From the IMG/VR virus record IMGVR_UViG_3300035182_001458, positions 1-62,592 of that record: a stretch of 62,592 bases of DNA. The stretch is one strand, 5' to 3'. This document shows, piece after piece, positions 35,637-45,888 of this stretch. The notes below the pieces were generated by a model. The model had not been told where the DNA came from, searched no databases, and saw nothing but the letters and a program-made list of their open reading frames with translations. This DNA comes from a virus. The position numbers and the translations under genes were made by a program. Numbering within the stretch: the stretch's first letter is position 1; every line of letters begins with the position of its first letter.

Positions 35637-36652
35637 CAGTTCGCCTTTATAAGTCAACAGATACTGGAGCGCCGGTCTTGAGCGGCACCGCCGGCGCGCT
35701 TGTCGCGCTGCTCGATGCTGTGCTTGTGAACGGTTACGGCTCGCAGCCTGGCGCTGGCTGGTCAAAAGCATTTGCAGGTACCAACACCGCTTCATATCGT
35801 GCAGCAACCGGCACCCGCTATTACTTGATGGTTGATGATTCAGCTACTTTTGTGACAGCCGCCTTTGCCGAGCTGCGCGGCTATGAGACAATGACTGACG
35901 CAACGGATGATGGCACGAATCCGTTTCCAAGCGTCGCTCAAGCAACAAACGGGCAGACCGTTAATAAAAGCTCAACAGTTAGCGCAACCGCGCGCCCGTG
36001 GATGGCCATCGTTCATGACCGCGCGTTTTACTTCATGTGCGGCAGCGCTAGCTCGTCGGCTGTCTATACACAAATCACCGGTTCTGGCTTGAACCAAGCG
36101 TTTGATATGTGGTTCTTTGGCGAGATCAAGAGTCACAAGCAGACTACGGACACGTACAATTGCTTCCTGCTGACCAACCTGACAAATACACTGTATCAAG
36201 GCTTAGGCTCTGAATCAACCTGGGGGACAACGATGTCCAATCACTGGATGGCGCGCAACTACAACGGTGCTAAGATCTCTCACCCTTGTGCATGCCAAGT
36301 CACCGGCATGGTCAACGGCATGACTATCATGGCACCTGACTCTACGGGCTTCTTGGGTTTCCCTGAGCAGGGTACGGGCGAAGTAGGTATTGTGGGCATT
36401 GAGCTTGCTGAGCAGTCTGAAAATTCTACCAATTTGGTGCAATGGCTGATTCGTGGCCGTTTGCCAGGAGGTTATGGTGGCCTGACATATGCTGCGTCGG
36501 TTATCAACGGTGGTCTTGAAAATTCAGGCTATATTTGGAACGGTACAGGCGCGTATGCAGGTCGCCAGTTTATAGGCCTTACGTTCTACTATACCAGCAG
36601 CAACGGTGTTGCCCCTTTCATCATCGAACTAACGGATAACTGGTACGCATAA
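35633..36652 (+). CDS. virion structural protein, tandem paralogue 1 of 3, 339 aa
   Basis: First of three tandem paralogues that share an N-terminus of the type VRLYKSTDTGAPVLSGTAG, then LLDAVLVNGYGS and GW-K-F-GTN-A-YRA, and a central WFFGEIKS/FFFGDFIS motif. They end in a beta-strand segment around -NWYA or DTW. Length and location in the fibre block suggest receptor-binding or baseplate decoration. Function is not known from sequence. Overlaps both neighbours. Confidence 0.7.
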   Translation: MTVRLYKSTDTGAPVLSGTAGALVALLDAVLVNGYGSQPGAGWSKAFAGTNTASYRAATGTRYYLMVDDSATFVTAAFAELRGYETMTDATDDGTNPFPSVAQATNGQTVNKSSTVSATARPWMAIVHDRAFYFMCGSASSSAVYTQITGSGLNQAFDMWFFGEIKSHKQTTDTYNCFLLTNLTNTLYQGLGSESTWGTTMSNHWMARNYNGAKISHPCACQVTGMVNGMTIMAPDSTGFLGFPEQGTGEVGIVGIELAEQSENSTNLVQWLIRGRLPGGYGGLTYAASVINGGLENSGYIWNGTGAYAGRQFIGLTFYYTSSNGVAPFIIELTDNWYA

Positions 36653-37632
36653 TGGCAACAACTTTCTATGACAGCGATGCCTCCGCGCCGACTCTGACAA
36701 GCAGCGCAGGTTCGTTCATCGCGCTGCTTGACGCATGCTTGGTCACAGGGTACGGTTCAAAAACAGGCCTTGGTTGGACCAAGGACTATTCAGGTACCAA
36801 TGTTGCTGTTTACCGGGCACCAGGCGGTAACAGGCACTACATCCGAGTTGACGATACTGACACGCAAGTTGTACGCGTGGTAGGTTTTGAGTCAATGACC
36901 GGATTGAGCACAGGCTTTAACCAGTTCCCAACTGATGCGCAGGTATCGGGTGGCTTGTACTTGCGAAAGACCAGCGGCGGCACGTCGGGTTGGATCCTAG
37001 CGGGTAATGACCGTTGCTTCTACTTCTTCCCTGAGGTTGGAAATGCGTGGGCTGCAGGTTCTACAACCGGTTCATCATGCGGACAGTTCTTCTTTGGTGA
37101 CTTTATTAGCTATCGTTCTGGTGACCAGTTCAACACAATGATCATCGGCTCAACTTCGAGCACCGCTGGCATGGGTAACTTTGCACAGCTAAACTCAAGC
37201 GGCTCACCGGCTGCAGGTCATCTTGGCCACTACATCTGCCGCGGCATCCTGCAGCTAAAGAGGTCAATCGGTTGCTATAAGTCAGCCATGCGGTACCTTG
37301 CCAGCAATAACTACTCGGACTTTGCCCTGGGCGTGTGGAACGGCTTTGTGACATCGTATCCTGATCCTGTCTCTGGAATGATCACGATGCAACGGATTCA
37401 AATTTCTGAACGTGGGTTGCAACAAAATCCTAACCTAGCCACGGACATAATTGTGGCGCGCGGCTACCTGCCTGGCTTGTGGGCTCCGCAACAGACTGGC
37501 TTCAACCACGGTGATACGTTCAATGGCACCGCTTCACAGACCTATCTCGTTGTCACCGCTTACACGCGCAACAACGCGCTAACTACAACTGTCACCGGGA
37601 AAGCCTTTCTCGAGACTAGCAATACCTGGTAA
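36652..37632 (+). CDS. virion structural protein, tandem paralogue 2 of 3, 326 aa
   Basis: Shares ASAPTLTSSAGSFIALLDAC and FFFGDFISYRSGDQFNTMII with its neighbours; the central region after residue ~170 is diverged. The copy probably arose by duplication and now binds a different partner. A late-promoter-like TAAATA overlaps its stop. No signal peptide or membrane segment. Confidence 0.7.
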   Translation: MATTFYDSDASAPTLTSSAGSFIALLDACLVTGYGSKTGLGWTKDYSGTNVAVYRAPGGNRHYIRVDDTDTQVVRVVGFESMTGLSTGFNQFPTDAQVSGGLYLRKTSGGTSGWILAGNDRCFYFFPEVGNAWAAGSTTGSSCGQFFFGDFISYRSGDQFNTMIIGSTSSTAGMGNFAQLNSSGSPAAGHLGHYICRGILQLKRSIGCYKSAMRYLASNNYSDFALGVWNGFVTSYPDPVSGMITMQRIQISERGLQQNPNLATDIIVARGYLPGLWAPQQTGFNHGDTFNGTASQTYLVVTAYTRNNALTTTVTGKAFLETSNTW

Positions 37633-37635
37633 ATA
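37628..37635 (+). promoter_or_regulatory. late-promoter-like GGTAAATA
   Basis: TAAATAGC overlaps the stop of paralogue 2 and lies about 15 bases before the ATG of paralogue 3; an AGGAGA ribosome-binding site sits between them. Confidence 0.4.
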
Positions 37636-37649
37636 GCTTAGGAGATCAT

Positions 37650-38624
37650 ATGACTGTTCGCGTTTATCGCTCGTCCGACGCAGGTGCGCCGACCCTTTCC
37701 GGCACAACCGGTAGCCTTCTAGCCTTGCTAGATTCGGTCCTCATTAGCGGCTATGGCTCGTCTACTGGTTCTGGTTGGACCAAGCCGTATAGCGCTACCA
37801 ATATCGCTGTTTACCGTACTGCAGGCGGCAATCAACGATACCTGCGCCTGGATGACTCAAACGCTACGCCAGCGCGTTTCCACGGCTATGAAACGATGTC
37901 AAGCGACTCAGTGGGAGTCAATAATTTTTCACAAGACCTAGGCACGTCATTCTCGCAAGCGGCTGGCTACCCGATCATGAAGAGCAGCACCGCTGATGCT
38001 ACCGCTCGTGCGTGGGTAATCATTACATCGGCTACCGCGATGTACATGTTCATCGAGCCAACCTCGACCCCGACTACGTGGGAGGCTTCGACCAACACCA
38101 CAAACTCGAGCAACGGGCAGTTCTTCTTCGGTGACTTCATTAGCTACCGTCCGGGCGACACATACAACACGGCTATCTTCGGGCCTGTGAACACAACGGC
38201 CGGTACCGGACAGTTCGGCTCTTGCTCAAACAGCATCTCCTCATCGGCAGCCAGCGGGCACTACATCTGCCGTGGCTACTTGGGCCAAGGTCAGGGCGGC
38301 GTTAAGTTCCACAAGGGGCTTCCAGGCCAGTATGCCAGCGTAACTACGATGGGCGCGTCTAGCTCGTCAAACACGTATCCCGACCCACTGACAGGCGGCA
38401 TCTTACTAACGTCGGTTGAGCTTGCTGAGATTGTGGCAAGCAGCTACCATGTCGTGCGCGGGCGGATGCCAGGCATGTGGGCTCCGATCTCGTCTCTCGC
38501 CGGCTCGCACGGCGACATCATCACCGGCACCGGCGTAGTAGCTGGCAAGACCCTGCTTTGCGTTGTTGTGTACACAGGCAGCACAGCAGGTCGGTGCTTC
38601 ATTGAAATCAGCGATACCTGGTAA
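37650..38624 (+). CDS. virion structural protein, tandem paralogue 3 of 3, 324 aa
   Basis: Shares VRVYRSSDAGAPTLSG, LLALLDSVLISGYGSSTGSG and FFFGDFISYRPGDTYNT with paralogues 1 and 2. An AGGAGA site 9 bases before the ATG supports the start. The C-terminus ends in GRCFIEISDTW, matching the ends of the other two. Confidence 0.72.
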   Translation: MTVRVYRSSDAGAPTLSGTTGSLLALLDSVLISGYGSSTGSGWTKPYSATNIAVYRTAGGNQRYLRLDDSNATPARFHGYETMSSDSVGVNNFSQDLGTSFSQAAGYPIMKSSTADATARAWVIITSATAMYMFIEPTSTPTTWEASTNTTNSSNGQFFFGDFISYRPGDTYNTAIFGPVNTTAGTGQFGSCSNSISSSAASGHYICRGYLGQGQGGVKFHKGLPGQYASVTTMGASSSSNTYPDPLTGGILLTSVELAEIVASSYHVVRGRMPGMWAPISSLAGSHGDIITGTGVVAGKTLLCVVVYTGSTAGRCFIEISDTW

Positions 38625-38627
38625 GCC

Positions 38628-39092
38628 ATGGCAGCTCTTTCATATGTCGGCACAACGTTTGACCAGCGAATCGCCGCGCAGGTCACGCAAGCTGGCGCTG
38701 TTCAAACAATCGGACGCGCCTTCACAAAGGGCTACACTGACCGAATCCCTGGCGCTTTTGGCGGTAGCTTGTGGACAGCTACAGGTTGGCCAGAGTTTGT
38801 TCTAGGCAATAACGCCAATCGGTCATCCTTTGACCTGTACCCAAATACTAAAGAGCTCCGCGGCTTCGTACAAAACGGGGCGGGTACCGGCATTGCACGC
38901 ACGGTCATTGCAATCAGCCAAACAAATAACGCTGTCGTTGGCTCATCAGTTAGTGACCCGTCAACCGGTGCATTTACGTTGCAGCTTGTCTGTGCAAATG
39001 AAGCCAAGGTGACTGTCATCGCTATCCCAGCTGCCGGCGACATGCGTAACGTTGTAGCATATCGAGACATCGTTCCCGTCGTTCACGTATGA
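38628..39092 (+). CDS. virion-associated protein with carboxypeptidase-regulatory-like domain, 154 aa
   Basis: Residues ~85-154 (ARTVIAISQTNNAVVGSSVS, STGAFTLQLVCANEAKVTVI) look like a small beta-sandwich of the carboxypeptidase-regulatory/transthyretin-like type found in many phage structural proteins. The N-terminal part is unrecognised. It follows paralogue 3 by 3 bases and overlaps the next gene by 4. Confidence 0.6.
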   Translation: MAALSYVGTTFDQRIAAQVTQAGAVQTIGRAFTKGYTDRIPGAFGGSLWTATGWPEFVLGNNANRSSFDLYPNTKELRGFVQNGAGTGIARTVIAISQTNNAVVGSSVSDPSTGAFTLQLVCANEAKVTVIAIPAAGDMRNVVAYRDIVPVVHV

Positions 39093-40018
39093 CAACTCCG
39101 GAGAAGCTAGGCCCCTACTGGGTCAAGAAGCTAACCGGCGACATTCCGCCGATCCCATACCGCTTGCTCATCTTCAATGATGTCGGGCAGGTTAATGCTG
39201 AACGACCGGTTGCAGGCACATCATCTGATGCAACCGGCAACCTAAACCAGATCCAAGAGTTCTATAACGGCGGCACTGAGATCGGCGGCGTCTTTGGCCC
39301 GTCATGGGGCATCAGCTTCCCATACGGCTGGTACAAGTGCGTGTCAACCTCATGCTCGATCTCAACAGTGGGTCCAGCAGCACTGCTTTATGACCAGTTC
39401 AACTCGGTTGACGGCACGGATCCGACAACCAGCACCCTGACTACCTTCCCTGTGGTAACTGGGCTGTCACAGTGGGTAACAACCACAGGTGACGCCAAGA
39501 ACGCTGGGAAAGTCATGTACAAGGCGCTCTTTGGCCCAGCGACGATAGATAACCTGCCTGTGCTGCTGGAATGTCATGCAACGCCTTCTAGAACGCCCTT
39601 CGTCACGTCATTCCCTTACTTCGTTACAATGACCGCGACAAACAGCGAGACCGCAGGTAACCCAGCCACCAGCTACGTGCGGTTCGGCTTGTACGGTTCA
39701 TCATTGTCTGAGACAAAGCTAACGGTAGCTTCCGACGGGCTCGTTGAGATCAAGCAGGTCGGTGAGACGGGCAACAACAACCTGCCTCGCTTCCCGCTCA
39801 CGCCAGGCACTAACAAGATCGGAATCTATGTCACGGCGTCAACCACTATCTCGATGGCGAACGGCGCTCAAGTAGGCCAGTCCGCTAATATCGGCAGCTC
39901 TGCCAACATGCACACAGCTTATGTCGAGATCTTGAACCCGAATGACGCAAAGTGCATCGACTCCATCGGCGTGTACTCGGGCGTCACCATTCAGCAAGCT
40001 CTCATGCTGACTCTCTGA
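39089..40018 (+). CDS. virion structural protein, 309 aa
   Basis: Unrecognised, mainly beta protein rich in Thr, Ser and Gly, without signal peptide. The ATG overlaps the previous stop. The middle (TGNLNQIQEFYNGGTEIGGV, PFGPATIDNLPVLLECHA-like stretch) may be a lectin or jelly-roll fold, but nothing definite. Structural role from context. Confidence 0.6.
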   Translation: MTTPEKLGPYWVKKLTGDIPPIPYRLLIFNDVGQVNAERPVAGTSSDATGNLNQIQEFYNGGTEIGGVFGPSWGISFPYGWYKCVSTSCSISTVGPAALLYDQFNSVDGTDPTTSTLTTFPVVTGLSQWVTTTGDAKNAGKVMYKALFGPATIDNLPVLLECHATPSRTPFVTSFPYFVTMTATNSETAGNPATSYVRFGLYGSSLSETKLTVASDGLVEIKQVGETGNNNLPRFPLTPGTNKIGIYVTASTTISMANGAQVGQSANIGSSANMHTAYVEILNPNDAKCIDSIGVYSGVTIQQALMLTL

Positions 40019-40034
40019 GCAGGCCATCGGCTGT

Positions 40035-40042
40035 AGTAAATA
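40035..40042 (+). promoter_or_regulatory. late-promoter-like AGTAAATA
   Basis: TAAATAG ends 3-4 bases before the ATG of the 1524-codon gene; there is no ribosome-binding site between. Confidence 0.4.
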
Positions 40043-40046
40043 GTCG

Positions 40047-43000
40047 ATGACCGCGACTACCTACTACGCCGTAGATACAAACTCGGGCGGAACGTTCCCC
40101 GTTACCAGCCTTGCAGCCGCTAAGCGAGCCGAGTTCATGACGGCTCTCGCCACCTCCAAGGTGGAGACCTTTGAGTTCTCAATTGCGGGTAGCAGGCCGT
40201 CTGATGACTTCACGCTTTACCTCTTCGGCAGCACGTGCCAGCTGACACAAGCCGCGCCGATTGACGGCAACGTGCAAGGCATTAAGACCGTTGGGCAAGA
40301 CTTCCCAGGTCGGTTCAACACGACCATTGACTCAGGTAGCGGTCTGCTTGAAGACGGTAAGTGGTGGCAGTCATCGGGTGAGTTCACGCTAAAGTTTACT
40401 AGCCACACCCAAGCCTTTGGCTTCTACGGAACTGACTTCGGCGACCTAGGAGCGGCCGGCGGCACGGTCAAGCTCAGCTTCTACAGCAACGGCTTCCCAG
40501 TTGACCTCAACGTTGAAGTAGGCCCTGATACCAGCGGGATCAACGCAACCCTGCTGTTCTTCGGCTACACGAACGATGTCCACCCGTTCAACGAGATTCG
40601 ATTCACGGTTACACAAGGGCCTGGTACCACAGCTGGCAACGAGCAGCTCGTTGGCTTCGATGACATGGTATACGGCACGCTTGACAGCATCAAGCTGCCC
40701 TATAACGGCGTAGGCTCCTTTGTTAACGCTCCGACGCAGTGCATCACATCCTCACCGCCTGAGGACCAGAACGTAGCTTACATCAACGTGCCTGCAGGTT
40801 TCAAGGATCGTTGGTCGGTGTGGACCTGCCTTTCAGTAAGCAACGCAACGCCGATCATTAGCATCTACTCGGGTGTTAACGGCACTGGCACGTTGCTCGC
40901 CGGACCTAGCGGCGTAGCGGCAGGTCTCTTGAATGCGTTCTACCAAACTGTGTTTTACTTCTCGGGGGTTGCTCGCTCGATTAAGGTTACAACAGGCAAA
41001 GCCAGCTTCAACAATGAGGTCTTCTTTGACCACATGGAATTCGGCACACCGCCTGACTTGCCTGACGCTCCTATTCTCACGTTTAACTGGGAGCTAGGCG
41101 GCTTGTTGACAACAAGCAGTCAGTCTCAATGGGACGGTGTTAAGTACGGCATGGACTTTGAGGGCCTCATTCCAGGAGCTAATGCCTCTGCCGGCACCTA
41201 TGCACCTGTCAGCGTGGGCTCGTTCTACGATAGCTTGTACCCCGGCACCGTCTTTACTAATGCGGTAGCTGTGCGCTCCAAGGCTACCGGCGGCACGGCC
41301 CAGTTCAACGTTCGCACGCTCGACTCACCGTCAGGCGCGGTGCTCAACTTAGGCAAAACGGCGCTGAAAGTTGCGACCGGTCAGGCGAGCATGACTATTG
41401 CGTTGCCGAGCACAAGCACCAAAGGTGCTATCTCGTTCTACTATGCATCAGCCTCTCCGGTTACTTTGATCGCTGGCGTCGGCACTAAAACATTGCCTGC
41501 TACAGGCACTTGCAGCTTGCCTGACGTTGACAATGTCTACTGCCAGTGGAAGCTTTGCAGGCTTGAGAGCGAAAACGCTACGATCAACTCGCTGACTATC
41601 TCAAGCGCTGATCCGAACATGATGGTCGATAACCTGACCAATGGCTACCCGATCCCGCTGTCAGGTGCGCTGCCGACAGTTGATAACCTGGTTGACGACT
41701 ACTTCAACAATGGCACAGATTCGCGTGGCATTTCAGGCCCGCTAGTACCGTCTGGACCACCGTACCCGCACATTTACGGCGTGCAGGCTCCTAGCTGGGT
41801 TCGTGCATGCTATTCTGACGGCCCTGAGATTGCGCCTGACTTTTACTACAAGTCAGGCGAGGGCATCTACCCAGGCATCTACAGCTGGACCGCGCTGCAG
41901 AACCTTAGCAATGACCCAAAGTACATCAATGTAGTTGACGGCTTCATCAATGAATGCTCGCTGTTTGTGCTCATGGGTACAATTGTAGGCGTCTACTCAG
42001 GCTTGAACGGTACAGGTACATTACTGCAAAGTACACCCGACGTGCAGCACAGCTATACAGATGGAGGCTACACTAAGTTTACATTTGGGGGTTGGGCCCG
42101 TTCGATTGCCTTTGACACCGATCCCGCTATTGTTGATGGCTTGCGCTTTGGCTATTCATCAACAAACTCGATTATTCCCACTGTACCTTCGCCTGAAATT
42201 TTTGACTCAGATTCCACAAACATTGTAGAAGGTGTAAACCAACTAACCAATGACAGTGAAACACCGATCATTTTCCTACCCGACGGTTTAATCTATCGAG
42301 ACACCCAATTCTCCCCATCGGCTAGCCATTGGATGCGCGAGCCAACGCCGTATTCAAACGTAGGTACGTTAGTACAGTTCTCATTTGACGGGCTAACAGA
42401 CGGCGCAACCGCGTTCCCGAACAGCGGCACTTTAGGCGGTACCTGGAGCTCAACAGGTTCAAACTGTTCAGCGAGCACTAATGCTTCAAAGTGGGGCACG
42501 TCATCGCTCCACGTGACTCCGAACAACAGTGAGCATGCCATCAAGCTGATTTGGCCGACAATGTTCTACTTGCGATCGCAAGTAGGCACGCTTGAAGCTT
42601 GGGTGCGTCCTGAAGTAGGTGCTTCCGAGCCGTACGGTAAAACTGCCATCATGTATTGGATCTACGGCTATGGTAACACCAGCACGCCGTGGAACCAGGG
42701 TGCCAGCAGCACAGGCTCGGCTTACACACCAGGCATGGGCATCATCTACGCTCATGCTAGTACGACACCAGGTCAAACAGTGCTCGAAGCCTGGCTCAAT
42801 CAACGCTTCATCGGCAGCATATCCGTTGCTAATAGCCAGTTCCACCATGTAGCATTTACATTGAATGCCGGGTCTGGTGGTCAGTTCATGACCTTCTTTG
42901 TTAACGGTGCGCAGGTTGCAACCGGCTCGGTTACCGGCGTTAACTACTCGAACCCTGACTTCTCGCTCGTTGTCGTTGGTCAGTCTGACCGAACAGGCAC

Positions 43001-44621
43001 CTTCAGCTACTACCTGTCTGACGTGCGTTTGACTCGAGGCACGCAGCGTTACACCGGCGCTTACACCCTACCGACAGCAGCCTTCACCGCTCAGACCCCA
43101 TATGAATTTGAGGGTCAAACCCGGTGGATCCGTGCTTACCCTGTTTCGTCAGCGGCCGGCGAGCAAGATCCCGCCAGCGGCTTTAATATCCCTGATGCAT
43201 ATGCAGGCGAGGAGCTTTACACCTGGCATAAGATGGACGTGCCTCGTTCATTTGGCATCAATCACCGATACAATAATCTCCTGACATTACGCTTTCAAAT
43301 TGCAACAGACAGCGCCGGCGCAAACATCGTGGCCGAGTCGCTGGGTAACGGTGCGGCTAACTTGAAGGGTGTGGGTCACGCCATTGTCGGCGGCGCTCAG
43401 TTAATCTATCGCCAGACAACATTGTTGACTCAAGGTAAGTTCGAAGTCTTTACTGATCAGAGCACGTTTAGCGATGCGCGCAACGCACTGCGTAACAGGC
43501 ATTTCAAGTTCCGTGAAGAGACTTTTGAAAGCTTCACATCGGGGTCGGCGACCCCGTTGGTTCTCAACTTTGTCGATGAGGCCGACGGTTCGCTGATCAC
43601 CTGCACGGTTACAGGTTCAGCTGTCATCGCTAGCTCGTCGGCTACAGGCCAACGTAACACTACCGTTGCAGGCCAACGTTGGCTCTCGCTTAGCGGTCCA
43701 ACGACCTTCACCTTTGACTCGCCAATTACAGCATTTGGCTGCTACACAACAGACATCGGTGACGGCGGCTATGTCAAGCTCTTGTTGACAGACACGACGG
43801 GCACGGTTAAGGAGGTCGTGCTGAAGCATAGCTTGGCTCAAGCTAGCGGGTTGCAGAACTACATCGGCTTCCACCACCCAGGCAACGAGTATGTTAGCGT
43901 AACGATCAGCAACACGACTACCTTCGGCGACATGGGCATCGATGACCTGTTTGTCGGCACTCGGAGCCAGCTGAATCAGCTGGTACAAACGCTTACTAGC
44001 CCATTCACCGCCTCAGCACTGTCACCAATTGGCAGCTCTCGTGCTAGCAACGGCGGTGCTTGGGTTGACCTGTACGGCAACAACAGCCACACAGCTCTTG
44101 TTGAAACAGGCGCTGGTACAGTTCAAGTTGACACCTCAAAGGTGGGCAACACGCGCTACGGCGTCTACCTTGATAAGGGCACATCAACGCCCGATGTCAC
44201 GCTGTTTGTTAACTTCAACATCACGCCGCTGTTCTTTGTTCAACCTGATCTTGAGCTCGGAGTCATCGCTCGTAAGAACGGCAATGACTACTACCACTTG
44301 ACCTATACGTACTATGCGGCGGGCGCGCCTGCCTTTGAACGCACGTATGATAACGGCGACTGGACTACTATGGTTACGTTGACCCACTACCCGTCGGGCG
44401 AGGTGCTCTTTGGGCCGTACTACTACAGCGACCCATCATTCGGTACCATCAGGTGGGACATTCAAGGTAACACTCATACGTTATACGTCGAGTCATTTTA
44501 CGGCAACAACCCAGCGCTGCCTGGCGGCGTTAACTATGACGGCATCCTCTGCCAAATTGTCGACGACCGTAATTTGACAGGCACTCAGCATGGCTTCACC
44601 ATCAAGCAACCTTCGCTATAA
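40047..44621 (+). CDS. very large modular virion adhesin, 1524 aa
   Basis: The largest gene of the window. It has repeated beta-sandwich modules: two contain AFGFYGTDFGD / AFGCYTTDIGD signatures (about residues 128-136 and 1232-1240), and other copies are diverged. A LamG-like region lies around residues 770-1010 (GTLEAWVRPEVG, QFHHVAFTLNAGSGG, FFVNGAQVATGSV), a fold that binds carbohydrate. A further LamG-like domain with YYHLTYTYYAAG lies near the C-terminus. Likely a tail- or baseplate-bound adhesin. No signal peptide. Confidence 0.75.
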   Translation: MTATTYYAVDTNSGGTFPVTSLAAAKRAEFMTALATSKVETFEFSIAGSRPSDDFTLYLFGSTCQLTQAAPIDGNVQGIKTVGQDFPGRFNTTIDSGSGLLEDGKWWQSSGEFTLKFTSHTQAFGFYGTDFGDLGAAGGTVKLSFYSNGFPVDLNVEVGPDTSGINATLLFFGYTNDVHPFNEIRFTVTQGPGTTAGNEQLVGFDDMVYGTLDSIKLPYNGVGSFVNAPTQCITSSPPEDQNVAYINVPAGFKDRWSVWTCLSVSNATPIISIYSGVNGTGTLLAGPSGVAAGLLNAFYQTVFYFSGVARSIKVTTGKASFNNEVFFDHMEFGTPPDLPDAPILTFNWELGGLLTTSSQSQWDGVKYGMDFEGLIPGANASAGTYAPVSVGSFYDSLYPGTVFTNAVAVRSKATGGTAQFNVRTLDSPSGAVLNLGKTALKVATGQASMTIALPSTSTKGAISFYYASASPVTLIAGVGTKTLPATGTCSLPDVDNVYCQWKLCRLESENATINSLTISSADPNMMVDNLTNGYPIPLSGALPTVDNLVDDYFNNGTDSRGISGPLVPSGPPYPHIYGVQAPSWVRACYSDGPEIAPDFYYKSGEGIYPGIYSWTALQNLSNDPKYINVVDGFINECSLFVLMGTIVGVYSGLNGTGTLLQSTPDVQHSYTDGGYTKFTFGGWARSIAFDTDPAIVDGLRFGYSSTNSIIPTVPSPEIFDSDSTNIVEGVNQLTNDSETPIIFLPDGLIYRDTQFSPSASHWMREPTPYSNVGTLVQFSFDGLTDGATAFPNSGTLGGTWSSTGSNCSASTNASKWGTSSLHVTPNNSEHAIKLIWPTMFYLRSQVGTLEAWVRPEVGASEPYGKTAIMYWIYGYGNTSTPWNQGASSTGSAYTPGMGIIYAHASTTPGQTVLEAWLNQRFIGSISVANSQFHHVAFTLNAGSGGQFMTFFVNGAQVATGSVTGVNYSNPDFSLVVVGQSDRTGTFSYYLSDVRLTRGTQRYTGAYTLPTAAFTAQTPYEFEGQTRWIRAYPVSSAAGEQDPASGFNIPDAYAGEELYTWHKMDVPRSFGINHRYNNLLTLRFQIATDSAGANIVAESLGNGAANLKGVGHAIVGGAQLIYRQTTLLTQGKFEVFTDQSTFSDARNALRNRHFKFREETFESFTSGSATPLVLNFVDEADGSLITCTVTGSAVIASSSATGQRNTTVAGQRWLSLSGPTTFTFDSPITAFGCYTTDIGDGGYVKLLLTDTTGTVKEVVLKHSLAQASGLQNYIGFHHPGNEYVSVTISNTTTFGDMGIDDLFVGTRSQLNQLVQTLTSPFTASALSPIGSSRASNGGAWVDLYGNNSHTALVETGAGTVQVDTSKVGNTRYGVYLDKGTSTPDVTLFVNFNITPLFFVQPDLELGVIARKNGNDYYHLTYTYYAAGAPAFERTYDNGDWTTMVTLTHYPSGEVLFGPYYYSDPSFGTIRWDIQGNTHTLYVESFYGNNPALPGGVNYDGILCQIVDDRNLTGTQHGFTIKQPSL

Positions 44622-44626
44622 CAGAT

Positions 44627-45850
44627 ATGACACTTACTACAATTAGCCAGTTTGACGTGTATGAGCGGCACGCCCCTCGTCCAGCCCTCATCGAGCCAGT
44701 GACAACCTGCTTTGCTGAAGGTGCAACACCCTCGCAAGCGCTGTTTGCTAACTTAAAGAGAACTATGCAGGCGGCCGCCGTCGCGGACTTTACCGCTGAG
44801 AACGGCCAGGTCGCGCCGCTGACAGCGAGCGCATCGGGCGCCGGCGGGGTGACGTTTGCCATTGCAGGAGCCGGCGCTGTAGCGGCTAACGGCTTTGTGA
44901 GCACAAGCGCTAGCACGACGTTCACGCCCGCTTACTCGACGGCGCTGGTCACTTACTTCGGTGAGACCGCAAGCCCAACACCAGGCGTGCCTGACGTGCT
45001 AGGGGGCCCGTACTTGGCAAAGCAGCGTTACCTTGCGGCTATCGGCTCGTCGATGAACTCGGCACCGCCCACAGTGGTCAACTTTGAAGGTCAAACTACG
45101 GGCGCCACCTCGCTGACGATTGACGTTGCAAACTACTACTCGACCCAATCTGGCACGGGTTTCACCCCAACCATCTATAGCCCAACAACATGCACGGTCA
45201 CAGGCGCTACCGTTGCCGCAACTCAGACCCTTGGCAGGTTCAACGTGGACGGCGGCCTGGGCACCAACGGCAAGTACCTAGCATGTACATCGGGCACAGA
45301 CGTCGTCTTCACCTTCGACTATGGTATTTCGGCTTTTGGCTTCTATGCTACGGACCTTGGCGACGTTGAAGGAGCCCTAATGCTTTACATGCTGCCTGAT
45401 GATGGCGGCGCTGAAGAGTCTGTGGTGGCAAAGGCAACGGCAGGTACTAACGGCAACCTAGTCTTTTTTGGCTTCACCAACCCCACCAAGCGGTATACCC
45501 GAGTGCGTCTAGTCTGTGCCACACCCGTGGACATCTACGGCATTGATCAGGTGATCACTGCGTGCGGCATGATGGTGCTCAACCCGAACCCGATGAAGGC
45601 CTTCGGCTTGACACTGCTTGACTACGGCAAGACCGTAGGCACAACCTACTCGGCCCAAGTCGTGACGACCCAAGCCACTTACAACTTCACGCTGCCTGTC
45701 ACCACGACTGGGGCTACAGGCAGCCGTGCGTTCTGGGGCTTCAAGTGCAACGGCGGCCACAAGATCACGTCGGTGACGGTCACGTCATCAACTTCTAGCG
45801 ATGCGCCTACCTTTGATGACGTAATGATCGGCTTTCCCTACTACTCATAA
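44627..45850 (+). CDS. virion structural protein sharing a module with the 1524-aa adhesin, 407 aa
   Basis: Residues ~145-280 contain VNFEGQTTGATSLTIDVANY and AFGFYATDLGDVEG, the same module seen in the 1524-residue protein. The last ~90 residues (ALTLLDYGK, TTGATGSRAFWGFKCNGGHK) are a separate beta domain. It starts 5 bases after the large gene's stop. Probably acts with the large adhesin. Confidence 0.7.
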   Translation: MTLTTISQFDVYERHAPRPALIEPVTTCFAEGATPSQALFANLKRTMQAAAVADFTAENGQVAPLTASASGAGGVTFAIAGAGAVAANGFVSTSASTTFTPAYSTALVTYFGETASPTPGVPDVLGGPYLAKQRYLAAIGSSMNSAPPTVVNFEGQTTGATSLTIDVANYYSTQSGTGFTPTIYSPTTCTVTGATVAATQTLGRFNVDGGLGTNGKYLACTSGTDVVFTFDYGISAFGFYATDLGDVEGALMLYMLPDDGGAEESVVAKATAGTNGNLVFFGFTNPTKRYTRVRLVCATPVDIYGIDQVITACGMMVLNPNPMKAFGLTLLDYGKTVGTTYSAQVVTTQATYNFTLPVTTTGATGSRAFWGFKCNGGHKITSVTVTSSTSSDAPTFDDVMIGFPYYS

Positions 45851-45852
45851 AT

Positions 45853-45866
45853 GCCGCTTTAGCGGC
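45853..45866 (+). terminator. hairpin after structural operon
   Basis: GCCGC-TTTA-GCGGC directly after the 407-codon gene, followed by CTTCATATTAG. It is a short stem without a clean T-run, so a weak terminator at best. The inner palindrome CCGCTTTAGCGG also occurs in the promoter spacer near 21453-21464. Confidence 0.35.
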
Positions 45867-45888
45867 CTTCATATTAGAATAGCATATC

